Shown here piece by piece: positions 11,801 to 19,300 of a stretch of DNA of 64,000 nt. The notes beneath the pieces are model-generated. The model was not told where the DNA came from. It was given only the letters and a program-made list of their open reading frames with translations, and did no database searches. This DNA is from JAVBLP01 sp052034625 (GTDB lineage: Bacteria > Elusimicrobiota > Endomicrobiia > Endomicrobiales > Endomicrobiaceae), in the NCBI GenBank assembly GCA_052034625.1, contig JBPOII010000005.1, positions 1-64,000 of the forward strand, in the 5' to 3' direction. How positions within the stretch are numbered: position 1 is the first letter of the stretch; every line of letters starts with the position of its first letter. The translations under genes and the position numbers were made by a program.

Positions 11801-12305
11801 CATTTTTTGCATAATTTTTCGCAGCGATTTGAATGTTTTCCACATACTTATCCCACTGCTCTATCCCATACATTTTATTGAAATTATTATTTATGCCGAA
11901 TACTTCAGCACCGCTTATAAGTCCGGATGACAACATGATATCTATAATCTTTCTTTTATTTTTTCCTTCAATATCATAGGTAGTATTTAGAAGTTTAATT
12001 TCCCCATAAGGAGCACCTTCAACAAACACTTTTGACAATGAGTTGAAAGCATTAAGTTTATTGAGAAAAGTATAAATAGATTTTTGAACACCGGGATTTG
12101 AGTGGAGATCATTGATTATAATCAAGAGATGGCTGTCTGATTTATAAGATGAATCAACTGTTTTAAAACCATTAAAAATACTACCCTCGACATTAATGTC
12201 TTTATCGTTAAAAATCCCTATCGAAGAATAAGACAATTCTGTCAAAGTGGTAATAAAAAGACATAAAGAAACCAAAACTGCCGTAAATTTCTTTAAATTG
12301 AACAT
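2835..12305 (-). CDS. Giant exported multidomain protein (3156 aa)
   Basis: ATG at 12305 is chosen: the GTG 12 bases upstream lies inside the Shine-Dalgarno GAGGTG. Residues 1-28 form a signal peptide. About residues 60-460 is a domain shared with the giant protein at 16335-23426: NDLHSNPGVQKSI near 60 and GGFHGD near 452, faintly reminiscent of ChaN/TraB-type folds. About 613-775 and 1658-1815 are two copies of one domain (PDIV.V.VN, then N-IDG, ELS-LN, DP and GDIT). The second copy has HGDGNAL, which weakly recalls UDP-sugar pyrophosphorylases. About 1090-1230 and 1487-1620 are two copies of a KIMP..R.I.G segment followed by paired transmembrane helices. Residues 1900-3156 match nothing I recognise and end in ILGAA. 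Catalytic function is unknown. Size, duplication and export are seen directly; envelope location is inferred. Confidence 0.85.
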   Translation of the reverse strand: MFNLKKFTAVLVSLCLFITTLTELSYSSIGIFNDKDINVEGSIFNGFKTVDSSYKSDSHLLIIINDLHSNPGVQKSIYTFLNKLNAFNSLSKVFVEGAPYGEIKLLNTTYDIEGKNKRKIIDIMLSSGLISGAEVFGINNNFNKMYGIEQWDKYVENIQIAAKNYAKNDEDNFLTSIKESIYFNSKPEIKNIIDKILQVSDLDSGLKENILKIYRDNKDFSAELRKYDEINKYLKIIYLEKKLKDKNIEKEFNQLERFIKNNIPYSEYINIIGNYSEGNTDELFRHFYEFLKKRFINVFFVNTALSEFLYAQELKHSLDLNKLLSQIELFRNNLINTAESPYDKENIQMYFYADLLSKYVKLDISEKEFIYIQKNKDAILETSYRLLNKQEYLKLSKILLDDSIIKYYENNLKRNEIFYKNILNIINHHRSDETVSFNGKEYKSINVAVIGGFHGDVAKLIEKDMSHITLMPTIDDHENGFYKNAISLAASSLSSSLAPPLLSTISNNEINNLVEYWSGFENIYSRRTIKSVNNWFSQKGLPLKIKRERKNNLIIKDISETQNQNIFKKFFGFVKSIPSKILNRNMPDEIYQDRTRESVVLDEYLKTIDSLNGQMPDIVVVCVNDEEEVKYYKNIVRKMKRNMPPLEKVNFKFIHTSDSGTGASFIAIAEYIDSLKKRIRFKNIKNKKWSELKICAVNIDGIEKSKVMKELPFYFNGNKITSFELSILNGVRACQSFGDKGGLALMDPENPYIGTMKPEGDITIISSMKSYDDIVEDGSPWIISKENLWHRTPQKIYYDFNIEKISSKLEKKGILDKTYNIENKKLKQFETTTGNILFNFEEEDAYSGFWNQISELYKHIYKNKTIEERPPEINFIKHILIPLVRMKNQEDSLSYFAKIGIDKELGDFYEEYSSFFDSYLNKDLNEIIKIISIKTHKQPHSLYMANLKSYEMADYFAEHSQVSEKERNLPSIPITAIDNELSSSLKDEYNELFQQVLDTRLERVRYDKERVNMSKIYKSIVQKSSENISRINKYLNENENIPQSLKQELDNIKKLYIALEYYSLEYLNTIDSFENISILGGYIFPKSSIFERLKIMPFNRRIFGMHANFHKEKNKLRKQAYKLYILGNNISSSMYDYDTLLNGVNEFIDEKANPSEKTYLGIEKRWTDRKAIQRILSIFMAVQSVISSFAVAYFNVQGNWTLLAQSNVIGAVLFSFFTGLGLSIFLHRTMIFLGKRNSFYKQNLKRLSRENKEYFNNLYYMSDEDNLLDAIMTELRKITDENKGLKNETKKIIALIKRYKKTRDKKIFYNINSGINDISNKLPEASLKTGLDTLNSFLPAKIYTKTTQQHTLAKQNIVESSQEYLKKWESVLKSGDMDINKIEIIRKYALQIIKTTVFSESSFSSENKERVITILQDFMLLYNATIDKINTMPEIETNKAELEIRSFEEAGEYAQSYYKMLSYALNADILNGYRISEGAPLYFLETFKIMPLVRTILGINFGIYASEKGFFGSLSNLIKSGNFLIPGLYDEYKIMEFSKKYFDSKRNPKKHYIGINEFWKIRKMLTRTFPLLFFVRKVIVSGAYTDPFQFLVAFISGLGILFSMHWIPIVYGLLHTKIHKNIIKRKLKKGEKLELFKPFRSDIIENRILEITQSASGPVPDIVFVSVNSDNEGINDIKKLMERIMQNGNLKNTKIEFIINRNHGDGNALMDVFYYMNSEEYALKYPDLVEKGLSETEAVVLNIDGLNYKDITDSIDFKINNEPTTPLELSLLNAVSLIQNSSKKGNIIIADPSYLYFGALKQTGDITLLSADSDYDQIRSQNLPVFIAGKIGEERPGQSLLNKVYKTLDLEKVHNIILKDTLENILQQKGEHSDQVSTFSGLLSISMDDRKMEEFSSYIIALKNFIENYDGKKFKIDFMNHIMIPYTMLNNGESIDVYLAKMMSGIDDMEIRSDYNKFFSKMFEIHKDFFNKDKHSLKVNMVMPPESMLTKASIGDEYYNSIKYFIERIYEKKVASSEKPLPSKTALKAIETVNYAANPLTVSTNLSNQITLKAAEKKKTLLFMMDTLSTDNMEHIKSAAEAGMNSISMVLENDDESFGDESVIIDVPIEDTVISAKVMIKESKGKSYILKFMPLYSGTLSDKEHGIIKSILSGEYEKGIDAVRKRVFFARATLSLLKEAYYEREDLGKTGEILKNALSDNLLSIISIDGAGVFTHPQIIEDEFFNDEVLKNINFGAVYVNKEISDDKIMIDTEEKSSFGFSYESRQLKVFQEELIDTGLLSAIYANAAFMVNFTGSITADIDSEDYKLKRIDKNLFYSNPVKYISDLSDVIELLSFKHEDFIEEDSQVNTIQRIIPSLTIDTVSDISILQKNLDPRIINSVIISNLYAETEKGSSIGNILNPMLADLKAEMDRIEYKDDSFLRLILNDKADTRTWNIIPSRFYAAGILLSHIKTKPRELKLFEEFKKEKFMIDAEKDFEYFTASILSGKKIISENEINEIKSSDPQKWDTAYEQLKYMEYIVFNQFKQASQKLRSKGIKLIIKTNLMTLSGSTEVKGDYFESYNDGENVLLPQYNINPESFPFDEKLNFLKNNFLADGFLISNIDSYKGKEKVSLYLQKKFQSGLDKKMILIFEDDDVKKYPDKENVFMLTSTNAKNIIYKTSIEESTPIEEVLDVIKECEFEHINLPLSFSKDAGIKLESIKHGKKDIDKFLHSNPIEYYLKGLSDSIKNKKVKEEIEKLIISEEEENIHKVSAKGILIFNALYSYIKIRGTDGDLLLTYLSDSGALYSIAEKHLKLDKNSPIIRYIETLELKSKSSISSENKKLYIMQLIGFMNGIINLKYENQSSSVFAKVSALADSFVIKDNFFSYKPQEKDIKSLYGLYLGSKNKTLFATKLYRYFKNWKHISDDGKNINSLLWLIEQFSLFYNDLEFDERNDFSNKINPYINDILEHCKHIKRDSSETEALYLNALLVGSSINDKISNNENASDMHSLIDKVKEDIKTKYFSSDYVKNIDPDYIMFFALSALAEKEYFDSYRETVVENFKRKFFSEYGGIKSAKAYPYYIYYYLMLVPYSQREKSIETLSLYLEDNLCLPEYFSKKDAFSPAGEHRDIVSAAYFAMIFNMIKDHEVDLKVEKRDLKQSMQAIKNILGAA

Positions 12306-12315
12306 CTTAGTAAAC

Positions 12316-12358
12316 ACCTCTTTTTTTATAATATTGTAAAAAAGATTTATTAAGAGGT
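12316..12358 (-). promoter_or_regulatory. Inverted repeat that could mask the giant gene's ribosome site
   Basis: ACCTCTT (minus-strand reading, 12352-12358) can pair with AAGAGGT (12316-12322), which contains part of the Shine-Dalgarno of the 3156-residue gene. An A-run/T-run pair lies inside the loop. Pairing would hide the ribosome site. The pairing is seen in sequence; a regulatory role is inference only. No convincing promoter hexamers were found in this gap. Confidence 0.3.
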
Positions 12359-12392
12359 TATAAATAATTTGTTAGAAATAAGTTAAGATTTT

Positions 12393-13247
12393 TTACCGCA
12401 GAGATTGTCTGGCAGATTCAAGGTTTTCAAGAACTGAATAAGGCACCTTTACAGTACCCATTATAGGCGGTTCTTCTTTGTATGGACCGTGGCAGTCCGA
12501 GCCGCCGGTAGCTATAAGCTCAAATTCTTGAGCGAGATTCAAGAATTTCTTTACCATATTTTCAGGATGTTTTATATGCCAAGCTTCAATGCCCATAAGT
12601 CCGTCATTAATAAGATTTCTTATCATATTTTTATCGCTATAATGAACATAATAAGGATGTGCCATAACCGGAATTCCGCCCATTTTTCTTACAAGTTTAA
12701 CAGCTTCTGAAGCGGATATAGCATACTTAGGAACATAAGCCGGTCTATTTGGAGAAAGATAGCGCTGAAAAGCTTCAGATATGTTTCCGACATGACCTTC
12801 TTCGATAAGAGCTTTTGCAAAATGAAGCCTGCCTATAGCTTTATTCCCTATATTCTCCATAAAACTATTATCTTTTAGAACTATCCCGCTTTTTTTAAGT
12901 TTATCAAAAATCTTATGAGCACGTTCCAAACGCTTCTTTTTAAAAATATTTAAAGTGTTTTGCAATTCTTCTGATTTATAGTCAATATGGTATCCCAAAA
13001 TATGCATTTCAGCTTTTGCACTATCACCTATCTCTGAAGATAGTTCTATTCCCGGTATTATTTCAAGCCCGGTAGATGAAGCAGCTCTTATCGCTTCATC
13101 AATACCGTCTACACTGTCATGATCGGTAATGCTTATTGCGGCAAGTTTCATTTTGACAGCATATTCTACTGCTTCAGACGGAGTGAATGCCCCGTCTGAG
13201 CAGTTTGTATGTATATGAAGGTCAATATAAAAGTCATTTTCCGACAT
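12393..13247 (-). CDS. PHP-domain phosphoesterase (TrpH/RNase AM family)
   Basis: The 284-residue length is typical of the family. PHP metal-binding motifs are present in order: DLHIHTNCSDG (9-19), ITDHDSV (about 39-45), PGIELSSE, MAHPYY and GGSDCHG near the C-terminus. Family members are metal-dependent phosphoesterases that act on 3',5'-nucleotide bisphosphates or trim RNA 5' ends. The start codon shares one base with the stop of the upstream PhoH gene (TAATG), indicating translational coupling. Pairing with a PIN-PhoH protein makes an RNA-metabolism role attractive, but this is inference. A cytoplasmic location is expected, with no signal peptide. Confidence 0.9.
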   Translation of the reverse strand: MSENDFYIDLHIHTNCSDGAFTPSEAVEYAVKMKLAAISITDHDSVDGIDEAIRAASSTGLEIIPGIELSSEIGDSAKAEMHILGYHIDYKSEELQNTLNIFKKKRLERAHKIFDKLKKSGIVLKDNSFMENIGNKAIGRLHFAKALIEEGHVGNISEAFQRYLSPNRPAYVPKYAISASEAVKLVRKMGGIPVMAHPYYVHYSDKNMIRNLINDGLMGIEAWHIKHPENMVKKFLNLAQEFELIATGGSDCHGPYKEEPPIMGTVKVPYSVLENLESARQSLR

Positions 13248-14548
13248 TAAAGCAGCTCCGATGAAAGAGCTGCAAGACTGCTTCTTTCGCTCTTGGAGAA
13301 TGTTACATGACCAAACAATTCCTGACCTTTAAATCTTTCAACAAGATAAGTTAGTCCGTTTGATGAAGCGTCAAGATACGGATTGTCTATTTGGTACGGA
13401 TCTCCTGTCAGTACTATCTTTGTACCGTTGCCGGCTCTAGAAATGATCGTTTTAACTTCATGAGGGGTAAGATTTTGTGCATCGTCAATAATAATATATT
13501 GTTGCGGCAGAGAACGTCCTCTTATATAAGTCAATGAATCAACCTCTATCTGTCCGGAACTAAACAAATAATCAATCTTTTCTTCTGTTTTCGCATCAGG
13601 ATGTCCTTTGTCCATAAGAAACTCAAGATTATCATTTATCGCACCCATCCAAGCACCTAGCTTTTCTTCTTTTGTTCCCGGAAGAAAACCTATATCTCTG
13701 CCCATAGGAATAATAGGTCTTGCTATATAAAGTTTTCTGAAAGCACGTTCTTCAACGGTTTTCTGCAGTCCGCATGCAAGAGCCAGAAGGGTTTTTCCTG
13801 CACCCGGAAGACCTATAAGCGTTACGAGATCTATGTCATTACAAAGCAATAGTTCAATTGCGAATTTTTGTTCAGTATTTAAAGGTTTTAAACCCCATGG
13901 ATTAGAGTTTTGGTGAAAAATAGGCATCAATGCCTTTTCTTTTTTTGAATATTTTGCCAATGCACTTTTTGAAGAGCCAGCCTCGTCTTTCAAAGTTACA
14001 AATTCATTAGCGTATAACTCTTCTTTTATAGCAAGTTTTCCGTTTTTATAGAATTGATCTATTTTAGATGAGGATATTCTCATCTCTCTCCAGCCTGAAT
14101 AAAGCTCATCTATCTTTACTTTTGATTTTTCATAGTCTTGGGTTGGAATGTCCAAAACTTCGGCTTTTATCCTGAGATTCACATCTTTTGTTATAAAAAT
14201 TACCCTTTCGCCTTTTTGCTTAATACTTAATGCTGTAAACAAGATCTGATTGTCGGCTTTCTGTTCTGAAAAACCTTTCGGCAAGTCAATATCGCCCTTA
14301 TTCATTTCGATTTTTATAATACCGCCGGATTTTAGTTTCACTCCATCTGAAAGCTTTCCGACCATTCTTAACTCGTCCAGACTTCTTGCTATAAGCCTGG
14401 CGCTTCTGCCCCTTTCATCATTCAATTTTTTAAAAGTATCAAGTTCTTCAATAACAGTCATTGGAATAACAACTTTATTGTCAGTAAAAGAAAAAATTGC
14501 TTCTGGATCGTGAAGAAGCACATTAGTGTCAAGAACGAAAGTTTTCAT
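13247..14548 (-). CDS. PIN-PhoH fusion ATPase (YlaK type)
   Basis: The protein has 433 residues. The N-terminal PIN nuclease domain (about 1-140) contains LDTNVLL with D7, EEL at 34-36 and a DVN acidic motif near 122. The C-terminal PhoH ATPase has Walker A GLPGAGKT (246-253), Walker B IIIDDAQN (about 352-359) and LTGDPYQID (380-388). Proteins of this PhoH2 architecture act as RNA helicase/RNases in other bacteria. GGAGACACT precedes the ATG at 14548. A good promoter lies upstream and the PHP gene is translationally coupled downstream, so these two form an operon. No antitoxin-like small gene with a ribosome site is seen directly upstream. Confidence 0.92.
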   Translation of the reverse strand: MKTFVLDTNVLLHDPEAIFSFTDNKVVIPMTVIEELDTFKKLNDERGRSARLIARSLDELRMVGKLSDGVKLKSGGIIKIEMNKGDIDLPKGFSEQKADNQILFTALSIKQKGERVIFITKDVNLRIKAEVLDIPTQDYEKSKVKIDELYSGWREMRISSSKIDQFYKNGKLAIKEELYANEFVTLKDEAGSSKSALAKYSKKEKALMPIFHQNSNPWGLKPLNTEQKFAIELLLCNDIDLVTLIGLPGAGKTLLALACGLQKTVEERAFRKLYIARPIIPMGRDIGFLPGTKEEKLGAWMGAINDNLEFLMDKGHPDAKTEEKIDYLFSSGQIEVDSLTYIRGRSLPQQYIIIDDAQNLTPHEVKTIISRAGNGTKIVLTGDPYQIDNPYLDASSNGLTYLVERFKGQELFGHVTFSKSERSSLAALSSELL

Positions 14549-14581
14549 AGTGTCTCCTTTTATTTTGTTTTTCTTTTAGAT

Positions 14582-14610
14582 ATTATAAAATAATTCTTAT
14601 TAAAAAACAA
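14582..14610 (-). promoter_or_regulatory. Probable sigma70-type promoter for the phoH-PHP operon
   Basis: On the minus strand TTGTTT (14605-14610) and a perfect TATAAT (14582-14587) are separated by 17 bases. Transcription would start near 14575, leaving a leader of about 27 bases that includes GGAGA. The -35 box matches the consensus at only three of six positions. Confidence 0.55.
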
Positions 14611-14705
14611 TTGATTTTACAGTGCTTTTATGTTTTATCTCTGTCTGCGGAATGCAAAACATCATTTATTGCCGAAGACCTAATAGATTTTTTAGACATA
14701 ATTAT

Positions 14706-14731
14706 AAAGACCCGCCAAAAAGCGGGTCTTT
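14706..14731 (-). terminator. Intrinsic terminator of glnA
   Basis: AAAGACCCGC (14706-14715) pairs perfectly with GCGGGTCTTT (14722-14731) across a 6-base loop. In minus-strand reading it lies 45 bases after the glnA stop and is followed by TATAATTAT. The symmetric A/T flanks would let it work in both directions. Confidence 0.8.
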
Positions 14732-14775
14732 AAAATATCAACTTATATATAATATTTTGAACAAAACCTAATTTA

Positions 14776-16101
14776 TTAATATGTTGAAAGGTACTCGTCA
14801 ACTTCCCATTTGTGAACTTGTGTGATATAAGAGAACCATTCTTCGCTTTTAGCTTCAAGAAAACGGTCGGATATATGATCTCCTAAAACCTTGCGCATAA
14901 ATTCGCTGTTTTTAAACTCAAAAATCGCCTGTTCAAGGTCTCCTGGAAGATCTTCAACACCAGCCTTTGTTCTGTCAACCTTGCTCATTTTGAATACATT
15001 CTGGTCAATTGGTACCGGAGGTTTAGTTTTTTTCTTTATTCCATCAAGTCCCGCGGCAAGACAGGAAGCCAAAACCAAATATGGATTTGAAGCCGGATCC
15101 GGACTGCGTAATTCTACTCTGGTGCTGTTTCCTCTGGAAGCCGGTATCCTTATAAGAGGACTTCTGTTCTTACATGACCAAGCTATATAAATCGGTGCTT
15201 CATAACCTGGAACCAGCCTTTTATATGAATTTACAAGCGGATTTGTTATTACCGTCATAGCTTTCATATGCTCCATCAGTCCGCCAATAAAATTGTAAGC
15301 TATGCCTGAAAGCTGTAATACATCCTTTTCATCGTAAAAAGCGTTTACGCCATCTTTAAATAATGACATATTCGTATGCATTCCCGAACCGGCTATGCCT
15401 GCTATCGGTTTAGGCATAAATGTCGCATGTAAACCGTGTTTTTGTGCTATTGCTTTGACAACCATCTTGAAAGTATTAATATTGTCTGCCGCTTTTAAAG
15501 CTTCAGAATATTTAAAATCTATTTCATGCTGTCCTCTAGCGACTTCGTGATGAGAAGCTTCAATTTCAAACCCCATAGCTTCAAGGGTAAGACATATATC
15601 CCTTCTGGCATTTTCGCCGTGGTCAAGAGGTCCAAGGTCAAAATATCCTGCATTATCGTGAGCTACAGTGGTCGGATTGCCTTTTTCATCATTCATGAAA
15701 AGAAAAAATTCACATTCGGGGCCTACATTAAATGTATATCCCATATCAGATGCTTCTTTTATTACTTTTTTAAGTGCATATCTTGGGCATCCTTCAAAAG
15801 GTTTCCCTTCATAGGTATATACATCGCATATCAGCCTTGCGACTTTTCCATCCTGAGGTCTCCACGGAAATATTACAAATGTGTCAAGATCTGGATGTAA
15901 ATACATATCACTTTCTTCAATTCTTACAAAACCTTCAATTGAGGAACCATCGAACATACATTTATTATCTAACGCTTTCTCAAGCTGGCTTGCGGTAATG
16001 GCAACATTTTTAAGAGTGCCCAAAATATCCGTAAACTGAAGCCTTATGAACTTTACTCCATTGTCTTTTACTAATTGAACAATCTCTTCTTTTGTGTACA
16101 T
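14776..16101 (-). CDS. glnA: Glutamine synthetase, type I-alpha
   Basis: The enzyme makes glutamine from glutamate, ammonia and ATP in the cytoplasm, as a dodecamer. The 441-residue length fits GSI-alpha (Bacillus/Thermotoga type). Visible motifs are FDGSSIEGF (the N-terminal active-site loop), GPECEFFLF, and the ATP-binding KPIAGIAGSGMHTN. NRSPLIRIPASRG and RVELRSPDPASNPYL line the substrate site. The NLYDLP adenylylation site of GSI-beta is absent near the C-terminus, so control by adenylylation is unlikely. Feedback or transcriptional control is more plausible. GGAGGC lies about 10 bases before the start. It is a single-gene unit with its own terminator and an unusual palindromic leader. 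Confidence 0.96.
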   Translation of the reverse strand: MYTKEEIVQLVKDNGVKFIRLQFTDILGTLKNVAITASQLEKALDNKCMFDGSSIEGFVRIEESDMYLHPDLDTFVIFPWRPQDGKVARLICDVYTYEGKPFEGCPRYALKKVIKEASDMGYTFNVGPECEFFLFMNDEKGNPTTVAHDNAGYFDLGPLDHGENARRDICLTLEAMGFEIEASHHEVARGQHEIDFKYSEALKAADNINTFKMVVKAIAQKHGLHATFMPKPIAGIAGSGMHTNMSLFKDGVNAFYDEKDVLQLSGIAYNFIGGLMEHMKAMTVITNPLVNSYKRLVPGYEAPIYIAWSCKNRSPLIRIPASRGNSTRVELRSPDPASNPYLVLASCLAAGLDGIKKKTKPPVPIDQNVFKMSKVDRTKAGVEDLPGDLEQAIFEFKNSEFMRKVLGDHISDRFLEAKSEEWFSYITQVHKWEVDEYLSTY

Positions 16102-16138
16102 TTATTATTGCCTCCGCCTTCAATACCTTTTATAAAAA

Positions 16139-16171
16139 GCGTCCTTAAAAGTTATAACTTTTTTTGGACGC
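16139..16171 (-). promoter_or_regulatory. Palindrome in the glnA leader
   Basis: GCGTCC (16139-16144) and GGACGC (16166-16171) enclose a perfect 16-base palindrome, AAAAGTTATAACTTTT (16147-16162). It lies 38-70 bases upstream of the glnA start. It could be an operator for a dimeric repressor or an RNA hairpin in the leader. A TATGAT -10-like box lies just upstream (16189-16194), which would place the palindrome at or just after the transcription start. Nitrogen-responsive control is inference. Confidence 0.45.
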
Positions 16172-16274
16172 CGCTGCTACTTGCTTTTATCATAGGTGCC
16201 AAGTTTATTAATGCTTTTCTTAAATTTTATTTAGTTTATATCTTTTTTTTAAAAAAATCAATTAAATATATAAC

Positions 16275-16304
16275 AAAAAAGCCCGCTAAAACAACGGGCT
16301 TTTT
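16275..16304 (-). terminator. Intrinsic terminator of the 2363-residue giant gene
   Basis: AAAAAGCCCG pairs with CGGGCTTTTT across a 9-base loop. In minus-strand reading it is followed by TTTTTTGTTA. It lies 31 bases past the giant gene's stop codon. Confidence 0.85.
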
Positions 16305-16334
16305 CGTATCTTTAAAATATTAATATGCACTAAA

Positions 16335-19300
16335 TTATGCGGCAGAAAGTATTGACTGTATTGTTTCAGAAGGATTAGAGTATCTTTCCGTCGCATCTTC
16401 AAACCTGTCTGTATCTGCAACAGGAAGCGGAATCTGTTCCATAATAATCCTTGATCCCCATGTCTTTGAAATAGCCTCCGCAACATCTTCAGAAAGCATT
16501 GTGATATTCATCAGTACATTATCTTCATCTTTATTAACTCTGTCTTTAAGGAACACTACTTTTTCAAGCCACCTTGAATTGACTTCCTTTGAAAAGAGTT
16601 CAGTTGAATCCGTATGAATAAAAAGTTTTTTGTCAGGATGTTTTCTTGAAAACTCTTTAAGAGCAGCTATAAGAAGAACTTTTTTACTCTGATTATAAAA
16701 AGCATTTTGGAACTGTTTTTCAAGGTCAGAATCCATCACTATTTGAAGAAGATGTACACCCGTAGGCGTAACCGATTCATATACGGACACTTCTACCGGC
16801 TCGGTAAGACCTTTTATGCCAAGAATAAACTTATCAGGGTTTATTTTACCATGGAATAGATCTTCATTAGTCACAATCTCAATATTATAAGTTTCAGCTT
16901 CATACCCGGCTAGGGACTCAAGTTTTGAACGTTCACTAAGCATAGCTCCTTTCCCTTCGGAAAGATTAATAAATATAGAGTTGTCTATCCTGTAAATCTG
17001 TCTTTCAAGAAGTTTTTCTCTGGCATATTTTACCATCTGTTCCATAAACAAAGAAGGTTTTACAAGTTCTTTCTGTATATACTTTTTCTCACCTTTTTTT
17101 GGCCCCTCAAAACCCGCCCTTAATATTCCTAAAATAGAGCTTATCACTTTATAACTGCCTCTGCTTCCATATTTTGGAGACATATCATCGTCAATATTTA
17201 CAATTATGGGCAAATTGTCAGGATCAAATATAACTTCTCCTATGCCTGCCTCTTCAAGTTTGCTTAAAGTATTATGTCCCGCATATATCACAGGTACTCC
17301 GAGTTTCTGAGCTATTATACTAAAAGCGATTTTCAAGGCTTCCTCATCACTGACATTTGGATTTTTCCTTTTTCCTAAATTTATAACATCTTGTGAAATT
17401 TCCTGAGGTTTAATTGCGACTGTATTGTCAGCATAAATTGAATTGATCAATGTAAAAGCTTCTAAAATTTCAGAAAGAGGGGCATTATAATCATACAGTT
17501 TTACATCTACTGACATTTTATATAAGCCTTCAAGTATTGAAGGTCCTGAATAATATTCTCCTTTATAGTACAGACCTTTCACTCTCTTGCCTGTAACCTC
17601 ATCATGAGTATGCATTTTCCCATTTTTATCTACATATCCTATCGCTACATCACCATCTTCATCAATAGGTAAAATAGCATGCATATGGAGTCCTCCGTAA
17701 GAGTCAATAGTAAACAGGTTAAAGTTATTTTTATAAAACTCCATAAGTTCCACTATAAAGCTGTCTTCAAAATAATTTGAATAGGTTATGATCTGATTTC
17801 TTGCGTATTCTGCTTCTTTTTTTGCTGCTGCAGCGGCTCTCTGAGCTGCTCTGGCAGCTTCTTTTGCATCTCTTAAAATTCTTGATCTTACCTTCTGTTC
17901 TGATGTCATCAATTTTGATGCTTCAGACTGTAAACGTCGGGCTTCCTTATCTTTTTCATTGGCAATCTCTTCTTTCTTTCTGGCAATCTCTTCAAGCTCG
18001 GCTTTGCGTGCTCCAAGAAGCCCTTTGACCATATCACCCCAACCGGAGTGAAACACCCAGTCAAAGGCATACCATTCAGTACTTTCAAAATTTCTATACA
18101 TTATAGAATCAACAACAAGCCACGCCCAGTTTCCATTTTCCATTTCAGATTCAATTTTACTTTTTATTGAAGAAATAATTGTTGTCAGCATTTCGTCCAT
18201 TTCTTTCCAATAAGCTTCATGTTCAGGGTATTTTTGCCTTAAAATTTCCATTTCGTTATGCTTATCTATCCACCAATTGAGCGACATTTTATTTACAGCA
18301 CCAAGACCTTTAAAGACAATTGTCTGGACATTATGTCCCAACATTGCTCTCCACCATTCGTAGAGAGCCTCATCTTCAACGATAACTTTATTTTGTGCCG
18401 TATAAGAATTAGGATAATTTAAAATATCTATTCCGGTTTCCATATCAAGTTTGTCAATACCGTACATTTCCTGGAAAAGAGCGGCCGCTCTCATCTTTTC
18501 CGCATTCCAGATCTTTTCTTGTTCATTATCTGAATAGGCAACATATTCTTCAAATTTTTTTGCCCAGAATCCTTTTGTTTTGATGCCGGCAACTTCATAG
18601 TTTTTCATAATAGCTTCTCTTTCTCTGTTTGAAACTGCCGCATCAAGATATTGCTGTCTTACAGCAAGCATATCGGCCTCGGCTTTATGTTCAAGACGCA
18701 GCATAGAACTGACATTAATTACTCTTTCTGTTCCGCCAAGATTCAGTCTGACTTCATAATCATCGTCTATACCTTTATAATTATCATAGAAAGGAAGATG
18801 CACGCCTAAAATATTCATCTGGGCATTATTATCATGATTTCCAATTATATATCTCGTCTTTTCAGACTCCATAAGAGCACGTATTAATTCAATAACCCTA
18901 AGAGGTCCAGGACCTCTGTCAATAAGGTCTCCAAGAATAAAAAGATTATCTATATCCGAATCATCAAGGGCTTTTTTTAACGTTTCCGGCGTCAATTTTT
19001 CACTTTGGTCTATATTGAGCATATCTTTCAATAAGAATTCAAATCTTCTATCAGCACCGTGTATGTCACTCATTACAACAAACTTCGGAAGTCTTACAGT
19101 TCCGCCGGTCGCCGCACTTTTTATAATATTGGCCATATCTCTATACTCAAATGTCGGAATAGGAGATATCTTTTCTTCTTTTGTTCTATCATCCAATTCA
19201 TTTATCGCATCAGGATCTTTTTCAACTTTTTTCAGTGCATCAACTATCTCCTGTATAACATCTAGCATCCTTTCTATATCTGAATCGGAATAAAATGTGG

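Noticed and set aside
14628..14699. 23-codon open frame between glnA terminator and the phoH promoter
   Set aside because: No ribosome site, and it begins inside the terminator flank. Nothing supports translation.
16183..16200. Possible sigma54 promoter upstream of glnA (TGGCAC followed by GC)
   Set aside because: GG and GC are 14 bases apart instead of the required 10, so it cannot be a normal -24/-12 site.
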